From Anaerolineales bacterium UBA6128 (GTDB taxonomy: Bacteria > Chloroflexota > Anaerolineae > UBA1429), in assembly GCA_002423325.1 (NCBI GenBank), contig DIVQ01000208.1, positions 72,883 through 82,213 of the forward strand: 9,331 bases of DNA, given 5' to 3'. Positions within the stretch are counted from its first letter, which is position 1. Each line of letters starts with the position of its first letter. The notes beneath the pieces are model-generated. The model ran no database searches. It was given only the letters and a program-made list of their open reading frames with translations, and was not told the origin of the DNA. Positions 1 to 6,402 of the stretch are shown piece by piece. Both the position numbers and the translations under genes were made by a program.

Positions 1-59
1 CGAGCCGCAAGGCAAACCGCGACAACGAGCCGCGCCAACGCACGGCTCAGGCTGTGCGA

Positions 60-88
60 TTGACGCCCTTCGCCGTCGGGGCTAAGAT
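60..88 (+). promoter_or_regulatory. sigma-70-type promoter of the LysE-type exporter gene
   Basis: The -35 element TTGACG (60-65) is separated by exactly 17 bp from the -10 element TAAGAT (83-88). This predicts a transcript start near position 95 and a leader of only about 23 nt. The leader contains GGGAG (105-109), eight bases before the proposed start at 118. The first 59 bases hold no supportable gene. They contain an inverted repeat GAGCCG/CGGCTC (27-32, 43-48) just upstream of the -35 box, which could be an operator or the tail of an upstream transcript. Confidence 0.6.
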
Positions 89-117
89 GCCGATATTCGG
101 ACTCGGGAGCAAACACC

Positions 118-765
118 ATCGACAGCCCAGCCGTCGTCGCGTATCTGACCAAGGCCCTCGTGCTCGGCTTTTCCGCTTGCGTGATGCCGGGCGTGTTTCA
201 GACCTATCTCATCTCTGAGGCGTTACGGCGCGGGTGGCGCCGCGGCTTGCTGGTAGCGCTGGGCCCGCTCATCAGTGATGGCCCCATCATTCTGGTGGTC
301 GTGTTGCTGCTCAGCCGCCTGCCCGGCTGGACCCTGAGCGCGTTGCAGGCTGTGGGCGGCCTGTATGTGCTCTACCTGGCGTGGCGTGCGTGGGGCGTAG
401 CGCGCGCGACCGCCGATCTGCAGGCGACAAGCTCGGAGGATGACCAGCGGCGCAGCCTGATCCAGGCGGCGACAATCAACCTGCTGAACCCGAACGTCTA
501 CCTGTTCTGGGCCACCGTGAGCGGGCCGTTGCTGGCGGAGGGTTGGCAACGTTCGCATGGGCTTGCGGCAGGCTTTTTGGCGGTCTTTTACGGCGCGCTG
601 TTCGGCACTGAACTGGCGCTCGTGGCGGTAGTGAGCAGCGTGCGTGGCCTCAAGCCCGGTCTGACGCGCTGGCTGCTGGCGGCTTCGGCCGTGCTGATGG
701 CTGGACTGGGCATGGCGCAGATCGTAGCAGGGATGCGTGGGTTGCTGGCGCTGACGGCAGGTTAG
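118..765 (+). CDS. LysE/RhtB-family small-molecule exporter, probable ATC start
   Basis: Inner-membrane exporter of the LysE/RhtB superfamily, whose members export amino acids or related small molecules; the substrate cannot be told from sequence. About six hydrophobic segments are visible, with the motif GFSACVMPG in the first, GPLISDGP in the second, and NLLNPNVYLFW at the start of the fourth. At about 215 residues the length suits the family. The first canonical start, GTG at 160, would cut into the first membrane segment. Reading upstream in frame gives 14 more residues (DSPAVVAYLTKALV) that complete it, beginning at an ATC codon at 118 with GGGAG eight bases before. I therefore place the start at 118, as a rare ATC start or a base error for ATG; 160 is the conservative alternative. 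It lies 25 bp upstream of the mannonate dehydratase gene and is probably co-transcribed with it. Confidence 0.8.
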   Translation: MDSPAVVAYLTKALVLGFSACVMPGVFQTYLISEALRRGWRRGLLVALGPLISDGPIILVVVLLLSRLPGWTLSALQAVGGLYVLYLAWRAWGVARATADLQATSSEDDQRRSLIQAATINLLNPNVYLFWATVSGPLLAEGWQRSHGLAAGFLAVFYGALFGTELALVAVVSSVRGLKPGLTRWLLAASAVLMAGLGMAQIVAGMRGLLALTAG

Positions 766-790
766 CCGAGCGGCGCAACAGGAGGGAAAG

Positions 791-1753
791 ATGATCAGGC
801 TGGGTTTCGGTGCGATGACTGATCCCGACGATGAAAGGCTGCGCTTCGCAGCCCAGTTCGGGGCTGATGCCATCATCGTTCACGCGAACATGGGGCAGAA
901 CAGCTTTTGGGATCTGCAGAGCCTGCTGCGGATGCGGACGCGCATCGAAGCGGCCGGAATGACCTTCGAGGCCATCGAGAACTTTCCCGACCCCTTCATG
1001 ACCCAGATCAAGCTGGGTGGACCGGGCCGCGACGAACAGATCGAGCGCGTGATGGCCATCATTCGGGATGTTGGCCGCGCGGGCATCCCCGTCATGGGCT
1101 ATCACTTTATGCTCGTAGGAGTCTGGCGCACCGAGTACAGCCCAACCGGACGCGGCGGCGCCCGGGTCAGCAAGTATGATGATGCGCTGGTGGCGCGCGC
1201 GCAGGCGATCGATGTGGGCGGCTTGGACGATGACCGCCTGTGGGCCAACCTGACCTACTTTTTGCGTGCGGTGGTGCCGGTGGCCGAGCAGGAAGGGGTG
1301 ATGCTGGCGCTGCACCCCGACGATCCGCCGGTGCCGTGCATCGCGGGCACGCCGCGCATCATCCGTAGCATCGCTGCCTACAGGCGCGTGGTGGACATCA
1401 TCGACAGCCCGGCGAACGGACTCGAGTTCTGCCAGGGCACCGTCGCAGAGATGGCGCACAGTCCACAGGAGGTCTACGACGCCATCCGCGACCTGGCAGG
1501 CCGCAAAAAGATCGCCTATGTGCACTTTCGTAACGTGCGCGGCACGGTGCCGTCGTTCGAGGAGACGCATATCGACGATGGGCGCATCGATATGCTGGAG
1601 GCCATGCGCGCCTACCACGACGCCGGGTTCAACGGTGTGCTGATTCCCGATCACGTGCCGGGCAGCCCAGACGACTCGCCATGGGGTCACCGCGGGCGCG
1701 CGTTTGCCTTTGGCTATATGAAAGCGCTGCGCAGGTGCGTTGAGGGTCTGTAA
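791..1753 (+). CDS. uxuA: mannonate dehydratase (UxuA family, compact form)
   Basis: Cytoplasmic metalloenzyme predicted to dehydrate D-mannonate to 2-keto-3-deoxy-D-gluconate in hexuronate catabolism. It has the xylose-isomerase-like TIM-barrel fold. Four conserved segments match the family metal site: HPDDPP (His175), FCQGT (Cys214), VHFRNVRG (His245) and PDHVPG (Asp287). At 320 residues it is clearly shorter than the E. coli enzyme (about 394), while keeping both ends and all four ligand motifs, so it looks like a compact subfamily and not a fragment. The ATG follows a strong AGGAGGGA site (780-787). The gene lies 25 bp after the exporter gene, and a sigma factor gene begins 35 bp after it. 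No other hexuronate genes (uxaC, uxuB, kdgK, kdgA) are visible. A related sugar-acid dehydratase activity is possible; the family assignment is firm. Confidence 0.88.
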   Translation: MIRLGFGAMTDPDDERLRFAAQFGADAIIVHANMGQNSFWDLQSLLRMRTRIEAAGMTFEAIENFPDPFMTQIKLGGPGRDEQIERVMAIIRDVGRAGIPVMGYHFMLVGVWRTEYSPTGRGGARVSKYDDALVARAQAIDVGGLDDDRLWANLTYFLRAVVPVAEQEGVMLALHPDDPPVPCIAGTPRIIRSIAAYRRVVDIIDSPANGLEFCQGTVAEMAHSPQEVYDAIRDLAGRKKIAYVHFRNVRGTVPSFEETHIDDGRIDMLEAMRAYHDAGFNGVLIPDHVPGSPDDSPWGHRGRAFAFGYMKALRRCVEGL

Positions 1754-1788
1754 CGTCTCTGTCACAAAAGGCGGCCGGGCGGTGTTGT

Positions 1789-2442
1789 ATGAGTGAAGGA
1801 CGCTCGCACAAAGGTCAGGCGCCGGCGCAGGCCGGCCGCTCGCAAACCGAGGCGACGCACACGGAGAGTGTGAACAGCAACACCTTGCTGGCCGAGACGA
1901 CCCGTTTTCCCGACCAGGCCGCCTTTGCCGAGTTGTTCCGCAGCTACTACGGGCGCGTCTACCAGGTGCTCTACCGCCTGGTGGGCGACGAGGCGGACGA
2001 CCTGGCGCAGGAGGTCTTCCTACGGCTCTACGGGCGGATGCCGCAACTGATCGGCGTCGACGTGGGCGCGTGGCTCTACCGTGTGGCCACACGGCTGGGC
2101 TACAACGCGCTCAGGGCGGCCCAACGGCGGGAGCGTTACCGCGACGCGCTGGGCCACGCGCCGGATGGCGACGGCTGGCAGGGCACCACGCCGGATCCGG
2201 AAGCCTGGGCAGAAGTGCACGCCACCCAGCAACGGGTGCGCCAAGCACTGGGCAGGTTGGCCGGCCGACAGGCACGGCTGCTCACACTGCGCAGCAGCGG
2301 GCTATCCTACCGGGAGATCGCCGCGGCGCTCCAAGTGGCGCCCGGTTCGGTGGGCACACTGCTGGCTCGCGCCGAGCGCGCCTTCAAACGGGTCTATGGA
2401 AGCCTGCCGGGTGGCGCGGCAGAGACGGGGGACGTGCCATGA
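1789..2442 (+). CDS. ECF (extracytoplasmic function) RNA polymerase sigma factor
   Basis: Alternative sigma factor of the two-domain ECF type. Region 2 spans about residues 43-112, with the core-binding segment around DDLAQEVFLRLYGRM. Region 4 spans about 146-204, with the helix-turn-helix LSYREIAAALQVAPGSVGTL that should read the -35 element. The 217-residue length is somewhat long because about 38 polar residues precede region 2. The ATG at 1789 has only a weak upstream purine run. GTG at 1870 would give a more typical N-terminus, but its GGAG (1863-1866) sits only three bases away, so the start is uncertain. The stop overlaps the start of the anti-sigma gene (ATGA), implying translational coupling and a matched ratio of the two. 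No convincing ECF-type autoregulatory promoter was seen in the 35 bp upstream, so it may be read from the uxuA transcript. Confidence 0.92.
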   Translation: MSEGRSHKGQAPAQAGRSQTEATHTESVNSNTLLAETTRFPDQAAFAELFRSYYGRVYQVLYRLVGDEADDLAQEVFLRLYGRMPQLIGVDVGAWLYRVATRLGYNALRAAQRRERYRDALGHAPDGDGWQGTTPDPEAWAEVHATQQRVRQALGRLAGRQARLLTLRSSGLSYREIAAALQVAPGSVGTLLARAERAFKRVYGSLPGGAAETGDVP

Positions 2443-3563
2443 GAGGCGTGACGCGCGGTAAACTGAGGGCTTATCTGGACGGCGAAGTGGACGCTCGCAC
2501 GGCGGAAGCGATCAGCGCGCACGTGCAGCAGTGCACGCGTTGCCAGCGCCGTCTGGCCGAGGTGCGCGCCAACGCCCGGTCCACGAGCGAGCGCCTGGGT
2601 CAGCTCGCTCCCGCGCATCGGCCCGAGGCGAGTCCGGCCTTGGCGCAGTTCCGCGCCGCGGCGGGCAATGCAACAGCACCTATGGGGAGGTGGCAGCACA
2701 TGGAGACCAAGAGGATCTGGCGCACCGCGCTGGCAAGTCTGGTTGTGATCGGTGTGGTGGTGGGTCTGGCGAGTTTCGCGCCCGCGCGCGCGCTGGCCGA
2801 GCAGTTCCTGGGCATCTTTCGCGTCAAGCGCTTTGCGGCCGTGGCGGTGCCGCCCAACCAGGCGGATATGGAGCAGTTGGAGGCCAGTCTGGAGCAGGCG
2901 CTGGAGGCCTACGAGCCGCAGGTGATCGTCGATGAGCCTGTGGTCGACGTGAGCTCGATCGCAGAAGCGAGCGAGTTGGCCGGCTTCCAGGTGCGGATGC
3001 CGGGCTATCTGCCTTTTGACGGCAGCCCGACGATCCAGGTGAAGGGGCGCACCGAGTTGGCCAGCACGATCGACCGCGACGCCTTGGCGATGTTGCTGCA
3101 AACGGCCGGCATGGATGCCTCCGCAGTGCCCGCGGACTGGCCGGGCGGCGAAGTGCGCGCTATCGCGCCCGCCACGGTGAGCATCGAAGCGGGTGCTGAG
3201 CAGGTTGTATCGATCCTCCAGGTATGGAACGCCGAGATCCAGTACCCGGCGGGCATCGAGCCCAGCCTGGTCGGTGAGGCAGCGCTGCGCTTGCTGGGGC
3301 TCCCGGCGGCGCAGGCCCAGAGGTTCAGCCGCAGCATCGACTGGACCAGCACCTTGCTGCTGCCGGTGCCCAGCCGTCTGGCCAGTTTCCAGGAGACGGT
3401 GGTCGCCGGCCAGCAGGCGATCCTGCTGATCGCCGGCGACCCTGCCAGGGGCGAACCCGGGGAGGCGCACGTGCTGCTGTGGGAGAAGGACGACGTGCTC
3501 TACGCCGTCATCGCCCGCACCAACCTCGAAGCCCTGACACGCACCGCCGAGTCGATGTTCTGA
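2439..3563 (+). CDS. membrane-anchored zinc-finger anti-sigma factor
   Basis: Predicted anti-sigma factor of 374 residues that would hold the adjacent ECF sigma factor at the membrane. The N-terminus (about residues 8-45) is a zf-HC2/ZAS zinc-binding domain with the pattern H-x3-C-x2-C (His28, Cys32, Cys35), after the typical YLDGEVD segment. A linker leads to one membrane segment (about 96-114). About 260 residues then lie outside the cytoplasm, including a VRMPGYLPFDG stretch like those in DUF4367-type sensor regions. The frame is open far upstream, but ATG at 2439 is chosen because it overlaps the sigma stop codon and begins the zinc-finger domain directly. An internal ATG at 2700 (Met88) has its own good ribosome site (GGGGAGG, 2684-2690) and would give a form lacking the zinc finger. 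The signal sensed is unknown. Confidence 0.87.
   Translation: MRGVTRGKLRAYLDGEVDARTAEAISAHVQQCTRCQRRLAEVRANARSTSERLGQLAPAHRPEASPALAQFRAAAGNATAPMGRWQHMETKRIWRTALASLVVIGVVVGLASFAPARALAEQFLGIFRVKRFAAVAVPPNQADMEQLEASLEQALEAYEPQVIVDEPVVDVSSIAEASELAGFQVRMPGYLPFDGSPTIQVKGRTELASTIDRDALAMLLQTAGMDASAVPADWPGGEVRAIAPATVSIEAGAEQVVSILQVWNAEIQYPAGIEPSLVGEAALRLLGLPAAQAQRFSRSIDWTSTLLLPVPSRLASFQETVVAGQQAILLIAGDPARGEPGEAHVLLWEKDDVLYAVIARTNLEALTRTAESMF
2684..2702 (+). promoter_or_regulatory. possible internal ribosome site and start inside the anti-sigma gene
   Basis: GGGGAGG (2684-2690) lies nine bases before an in-frame ATG (2700-2702) at the junction between the zinc-finger domain and the membrane segment. 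Initiation here would yield a 287-residue membrane protein starting METKRIW without the sigma-binding part. The site is real in sequence; its use is inference. Confidence 0.3.
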
Positions 3564-3577
3564 GCAGTCGTGACGAC

Positions 3578-3610
3578 AGTGGCCCGTGCGAGTTGCTCGT
3601 GCGGGCCACT
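3578..3610 (+). terminator. strong hairpin between anti-sigma and ABC genes (terminator or attenuator-like, no U-tract)
   Basis: Two 15-nt arms (3578-3592 and 3596-3610) pair completely around a 3-nt TTG loop: 13 Watson-Crick pairs and two adjacent G-U wobbles. The outer nine pairs (AGTGGCCCG/CGGGCCACT) are perfect. The downstream sequence GGGCTTGAGAGG has no run of Ts, so a classic intrinsic terminator is unlikely. It begins 14 bases after the anti-sigma stop and ends eight bases before the Shine-Dalgarno of the ATPase gene. It could limit read-through, protect the upstream message from decay, or tune ATPase translation. Confidence 0.5.
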
Positions 3611-3629
3611 GGGCTTGAGAGGACAAGGC

Positions 3630-4553
3630 ATGTCACAGAGTGCGCCCGCCATCGAAACCCGTGATCTGCGCAAGGTGTACGGCACACAAGTCGCGGTGGA
3701 TGCCCTCACCCTGGCCGTCGAGCCGGGTGAGGCGTTTGGCTTTCTGGGCCCCAACGGCGCCGGCAAGACCACATCGGTCAAAATGCTGCTGGGCCTGGTG
3801 CGACCGACGTCCGGGGAGGCGCGCCTGCTGGGCATGCCGATCGGCGACCACGCCTGCCGCCAGCGCGTGGGATTTCTGCCCGAGGATTTCCGCTTCCACG
3901 AGTGGCTGCGCGGCTACGAGTTCCTTGACTTGCATGCCCGGCTGTACCACGTGTCCGAGTCGGTCCGCGCGCGGCGCATCCCCGAATTGCTGGAGATGGT
4001 GGACCTGGCAGATGCCGCGCAGCAGGCGCTCGGCACCTACTCCAAGGGCATGCTGCAGCGCATCGGTCTGGCCCAGGCGCTGGTGCACGACCCTGCTCTG
4101 GTCTTTCTGGACGAGCCCACCTCGGGCCTGGACCCGCTGGGGCGCCGCATGGTGCGCGATGTGATCAAACGGCTCAGCGAGCGCGGCGTGACCGTGTTCC
4201 TCAACTCGCACCTGTTGAGCGAGGTCGAACTGACCTGCACGCGCGTCGCCTTTGTGGCGCACGGCCGCGTGCGCCTGGTGACCGATCCGCGCAGTGTCCG
4301 CGGGCAGGTGGTGCAGGTGGACATCCGCGTGGGGTCGCTGGACGACGGACTGCTGGCAGGGTTGCACCAGTGGAGCGGGCAGGTGGTTGTGGACGCGCAG
4401 CACCAGACGCTGACGCTGTCCTTGCCCGATGAGCAGGCGCTGCCCGAGATCGCGCGTTGGATCGTGGGCCGAGGGGTCGCGCTCTACCAGATCGCGCCAC
4501 GCCACGTGTCGCTGGAGGAGTTGTTTGTCCAGGTGGTGGAGGGGGAGGAGTGA
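3630..4553 (+). CDS. ABC transporter ATP-binding protein (ABC-2 type)
   Basis: Cytoplasmic ATPase subunit that powers the permease encoded next to it. Visible motifs in order: Walker A GPNGAGKTT (40-48), a Q-loop region FLPEDFRF (about 82-89) in which Glu occupies the usual Gln position, signature YSKGMLQR (137-144), Walker B LVFLDEP with catalytic Glu162, D-loop SGLD, and H-loop NSHLLSEVE (His194). The ABC domain fills about residues 8-215 and a roughly 90-residue C-terminal extension follows, as is common in ABC-2 export systems. The frame is open from 3570, but ATG 3630 is preferred: it has AGAGGA (3618-3623) six bases upstream and gives the usual start (AIETRDLRKVYG). Its stop overlaps the permease start. 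Placement after a sigma/anti-sigma pair suggests an envelope-stress or toxic-compound exporter; the substrate is unknown. Confidence 0.93.
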   Translation: MSQSAPAIETRDLRKVYGTQVAVDALTLAVEPGEAFGFLGPNGAGKTTSVKMLLGLVRPTSGEARLLGMPIGDHACRQRVGFLPEDFRFHEWLRGYEFLDLHARLYHVSESVRARRIPELLEMVDLADAAQQALGTYSKGMLQRIGLAQALVHDPALVFLDEPTSGLDPLGRRMVRDVIKRLSERGVTVFLNSHLLSEVELTCTRVAFVAHGRVRLVTDPRSVRGQVVQVDIRVGSLDDGLLAGLHQWSGQVVVDAQHQTLTLSLPDEQALPEIARWIVGRGVALYQIAPRHVSLEELFVQVVEGEE

Positions 4554-5389
4554 TGCGCGACATCCTGATCATCGCCCAGCTCACCTGGCGCGAGGCGCGC
4601 CGGCGCAAGATCATGTGGACAGCCCTTGGCCTGGGGCTGGCGCTCGTGGGGCTGTTCACACTGTCCGTCTACCTGGTCGTGCGCGACATGCGAGGGTACC
4701 AGGACGTCAGCACGATCCTGCTCGACTCCGGCTACAACATGCTCCTGATGACCGGCTTTTACGCGATCAGCTTTTTGAGTGTCATGCTGGCCGTGCTCAC
4801 TTCGGTTGGGACGCTGGCCGGCGAGGTCTCCACGCACACGATCCAGTCGCTGGCAGTCAAGCCGTTCCGGCGCGGCGTGCTGGTGTTGGGCAAGTGGCTG
4901 GGCCTCTCGGCCTTGCTCTCGTGCTATATCATCCTGCTGTGCGCCGGCATCACCCTGGGCACGTGGCTGATCACTCGGCATCTACCGAGCAACCTGGTAC
5001 AGGGCGTGCTGCTCATCTGCCTGCAGGCTGTCGTGATGATCACCCTGGGCATTTGGGGCGGCGCGCGCCTTTCCACGGTGGCGAACGGCGTGGTGGCCTT
5101 TATGCTGTGGGGGCTGGCCTTTATCGGGGGGTGGATGGAGCAGATCGGCGGCGCCGTGGGGTACGAGCCCTTGGTCTACATCGGCATCGCCAGCAGCCTG
5201 CTGGTGCCCAGCGAGGCGCTCTGGAAGATGGCGGCGGCCGGCATGCAGCCCGCGGTCGTCAACTCGCTGATGCTCACGCCCTTCTCGCAGGCCTCACCGC
5301 CGAGCACGGCCATGCTGGTCTATACGCTAATCTATATCGCGGTGGTGGTGGGTTTGGCGGTGCGCACGTTCGCGCGTAGAGACCTGTAG
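4553..5389 (+). CDS. ABC-2 type transporter permease
   Basis: Inner-membrane partner of the preceding ATPase, 278 residues. About six membrane segments are visible (roughly 22-43, 62-87, 116-140, 148-170, 176-194 and 252-272), the usual ABC-2 permease count. A basic cytoplasmic N-terminus (TWREARRRKIMW) precedes the first. The segment GEVSTHTIQSLAVKPFRRG between the second and third is characteristic of this permease type. The ATG shares one base with the ATPase stop (TGATG), and the purine run GGGGGAGGAG (4541-4550) at the end of the ATPase gene supplies its ribosome site, so the two are coupled. The gene is last in the left block and is followed within 30 bp by the terminator. The transported compound cannot be deduced. 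Confidence 0.9.
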   Translation: MRDILIIAQLTWREARRRKIMWTALGLGLALVGLFTLSVYLVVRDMRGYQDVSTILLDSGYNMLLMTGFYAISFLSVMLAVLTSVGTLAGEVSTHTIQSLAVKPFRRGVLVLGKWLGLSALLSCYIILLCAGITLGTWLITRHLPSNLVQGVLLICLQAVVMITLGIWGGARLSTVANGVVAFMLWGLAFIGGWMEQIGGAVGYEPLVYIGIASSLLVPSEALWKMAAAGMQPAVVNSLMLTPFSQASPPSTAMLVYTLIYIAVVVGLAVRTFARRDL

Positions 5390-5418
5390 GGCGACCGGGG
5401 GGCCAAGCGCGGTTCCCA

Positions 5419-5471
5419 CAAGACACAAAGCCCCAACTCCGCGTTCATCGGAGTTGGGGCTTTGTGTTTTG
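5419..5471. terminator. bidirectional intrinsic terminator between convergent genes
   Basis: Two 23-nt arms (5419-5441 and 5449-5471) pair along their whole length with one G-T wobble, around a 7-nt loop. The core GCCCCAACTCCG/CGGAGTTGGGGC is GC-rich and the outer part is A/T-rich. On the + strand the right arm ends in TTTGTGTTTT, giving the U-rich tail that terminates the ABC transcript. Read on the - strand the tail is weaker (TTTGTGTCTTG) but still serves the secreted SH3 gene, whose stop codon is 16 bp away. Confidence 0.9.
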
Positions 5472-5487
5472 CAGAACCGTTGTCAGG

Positions 5488-6108
5488 CTATACGGCCACC
5501 AGGTACATACTGGCAGCCCACAGCCTGCGGGTCCCATAGATGACCTCGGACCACTGCAGGCCGCTCGCCGACGCCGTGTTGCCCGTGCCCTGCAGGATGG
5601 TGCCGTAGGGCACCACGCAGCAGATGCCATAGGCCAGGCCAGGCGCGTAGCGCAGGCGCAAGCCGGCTGCGGCCGTCACCTTGAGGCCGTGCACCACCGG
5701 AGGCGGAGGTGTCCCGCCGCCCGGTACCAGGTACATATTGGCGCAAAAGCCCTGGTACCAGCGCCCATAGCGGTAGACCTTGACAAAAGTCCACGAGTAG
5801 CCGTCTGCCCAGATGGGCGCAGCTCCGGGATAGACCGTCTCGCCGTTGTAGAGCACCAGCATCACGCGATCAGAGAGGCTGGGGCCCTCACGCAGGCGCA
5901 GGCCCCCCCAGGCGCGCACGGTCATCGGCGCGCCCCAGATGGGCATCGCTTGCACATCGACGGAACCCTCTGTCGGCGCTTCGGCCTCCGTCTCGGCTGA
6001 AGGAGTCGTAGGTGTTTCGGGCGCCGCGAGCACGGCCGACGGCAGCGTGGCCAACACCACGGTCACGAGCAGAATCGAGAGCATCCATCGGAACGATCTG
6101 TTACGCAT
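5488..6108 (-). CDS. secreted protein with two SH3-like (SH3b) repeats
   Basis: Predicted exported protein of 206 residues. The N-terminus is a signal peptide: basic MRNRSFR, hydrophobic core MLSILLVTVVLA, and likely cleavage after Ala28 (SAVLA-AP). A Thr/Pro/Glu-rich linker (29-50) precedes two SH3-like modules: about 62-128 and 143-206, each with GLRLR near its start (69-73, 149-153) and ending in MYLV (125-128, 201-204). A Pro-rich GGGTPPPP joins them. Bacterial SH3 modules often bind cell-wall peptides or act as spacers, but no catalytic domain is present, so the role is unknown. The frame is open to a GTG at 6174, but ATG 6108 is chosen because AAGGGG lies four bases upstream and the signal peptide begins there. 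There are three cysteines (122, 163, 164). It has its own promoter and a structured leader. Confidence 0.82.
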   Translation of the reverse strand: MRNRSFRWMLSILLVTVVLATLPSAVLAAPETPTTPSAETEAEAPTEGSVDVQAMPIWGAPMTVRAWGGLRLREGPSLSDRVMLVLYNGETVYPGAAPIWADGYSWTFVKVYRYGRWYQGFCANMYLVPGGGTPPPPVVHGLKVTAAAGLRLRYAPGLAYGICCVVPYGTILQGTGNTASASGLQWSEVIYGTRRLWAASMYLVAV

Positions 6109-6221
6109 GGGTCCCCTTTCCGCCTGGCGGATAAAGCGCAGGCACCTTTCCCTGCTTCGTAGACGCAATTTCACTCACACAGGTTCCGCCGGAATTGCCT
6201 GTTGCGCTGCGCCTCTTACGC
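6109..6221 (-). promoter_or_regulatory. structured 5' leader of the SH3 gene, candidate cis-regulatory RNA
   Basis: The predicted transcript from the promoter at 6229-6257 starts near 6221, leaving about 113 nt of leader. Three hairpins can be drawn: 6202-6179 (ACAGG...CCTGT with inner TTCC/GGAA and a 3-nt bulge), 6155-6138 (GCAGG...CCTGC) and 6131-6119 (TCCGC/GCGGA, CAG loop). The last directly abuts the AAGGGG ribosome site. The order TTTATC, short UCCG/CGGA-type hairpin, then GGGGACCCA resembles, from memory, the first half of the ydaO (cyclic di-AMP) aptamer. The second half cannot fit because coding begins immediately after. Regulation through the ribosome site is inference. Confidence 0.35.
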
Positions 6222-6228
6222 ATAATAC

Positions 6229-6257
6229 ATCCTATCACGCTGTATAGCGCGTGTCAA
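6229..6257 (-). promoter_or_regulatory. sigma-70-type promoter of the SH3 gene
   Basis: On the minus strand a perfect -35 TTGACA (6257-6252) is followed after 17 bp by the -10 element TAGGAT (6234-6229). The predicted start is near 6221. No other promoter-like pair closer to the gene was as good. Confidence 0.65.
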
Positions 6258-6402
6258 GCCCCAATTGGACGTTGGCTTGCTGTCATTGTCAGTGCTGTGT
6301 TGCCCTACTACAGGTAGGGGGTGGCTGATGAGGCGTGCCCAGCGGTAGGGGTTCCGTGTTGCGCGCGAGGGTGCGCGTGACGGCCGACCGCGTTCCGTTG
6401 GC
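6258..6402. other. non-coding spacer between divergent promoters, with small repeats
   Basis: No credible gene lies between the two divergent transcripts; the only open frames here are very short or lack a ribosome site. The spacer contains an inverted repeat CCCTAC/GTAGGG (6303-6308 and 6314-6319, 5-nt gap). It also has a direct repeat GGTAGGGG at 6313-6320 and 6344-6351, whose copies are 31 bp apart, about three turns of the helix. These could be protein-binding sites for either promoter; chance is not excluded. Confidence 0.35.

Noticed and set aside
650..2092. Long open frame on the minus strand opposite the exporter, uxuA and sigma genes (480 codons).
   Set aside because: The translation is rich in Arg, Ala, His and Pro with no recognisable domain, and it lies opposite well-supported genes. 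It is a high-GC antisense artefact.
2394..3626. Long minus-strand open frame opposite the anti-sigma gene (410 codons).
   Set aside because: His/Arg/Gln-rich composition, no domain, and no ribosome site; it mirrors the codon pattern of the real gene.
3633..4505. Minus-strand open frame opposite the ABC ATPase gene (290 codons).
   Set aside because: The + strand carries all ABC ATPase motifs; the antisense translation resembles no family.
5464..6000. Plus-strand open frame opposite the secreted SH3 gene.
   Set aside because: It starts within the terminator stem, and the opposite strand has a signal peptide, repeats, a ribosome site and a promoter.
6106..6140. Calling a complete cyclic di-AMP (ydaO) riboswitch.
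   Set aside because: Only a 5'-half-like pattern is present; the required downstream half would fall in the signal-peptide coding region and I do not see it there.
6109..6174. N-terminal extension of the SH3 protein to GTG 6174.
   Set aside because: It would put 22 mostly charged residues before the signal peptide, and there is no ribosome site before the GTG, whereas AAGGGG precedes ATG 6108.
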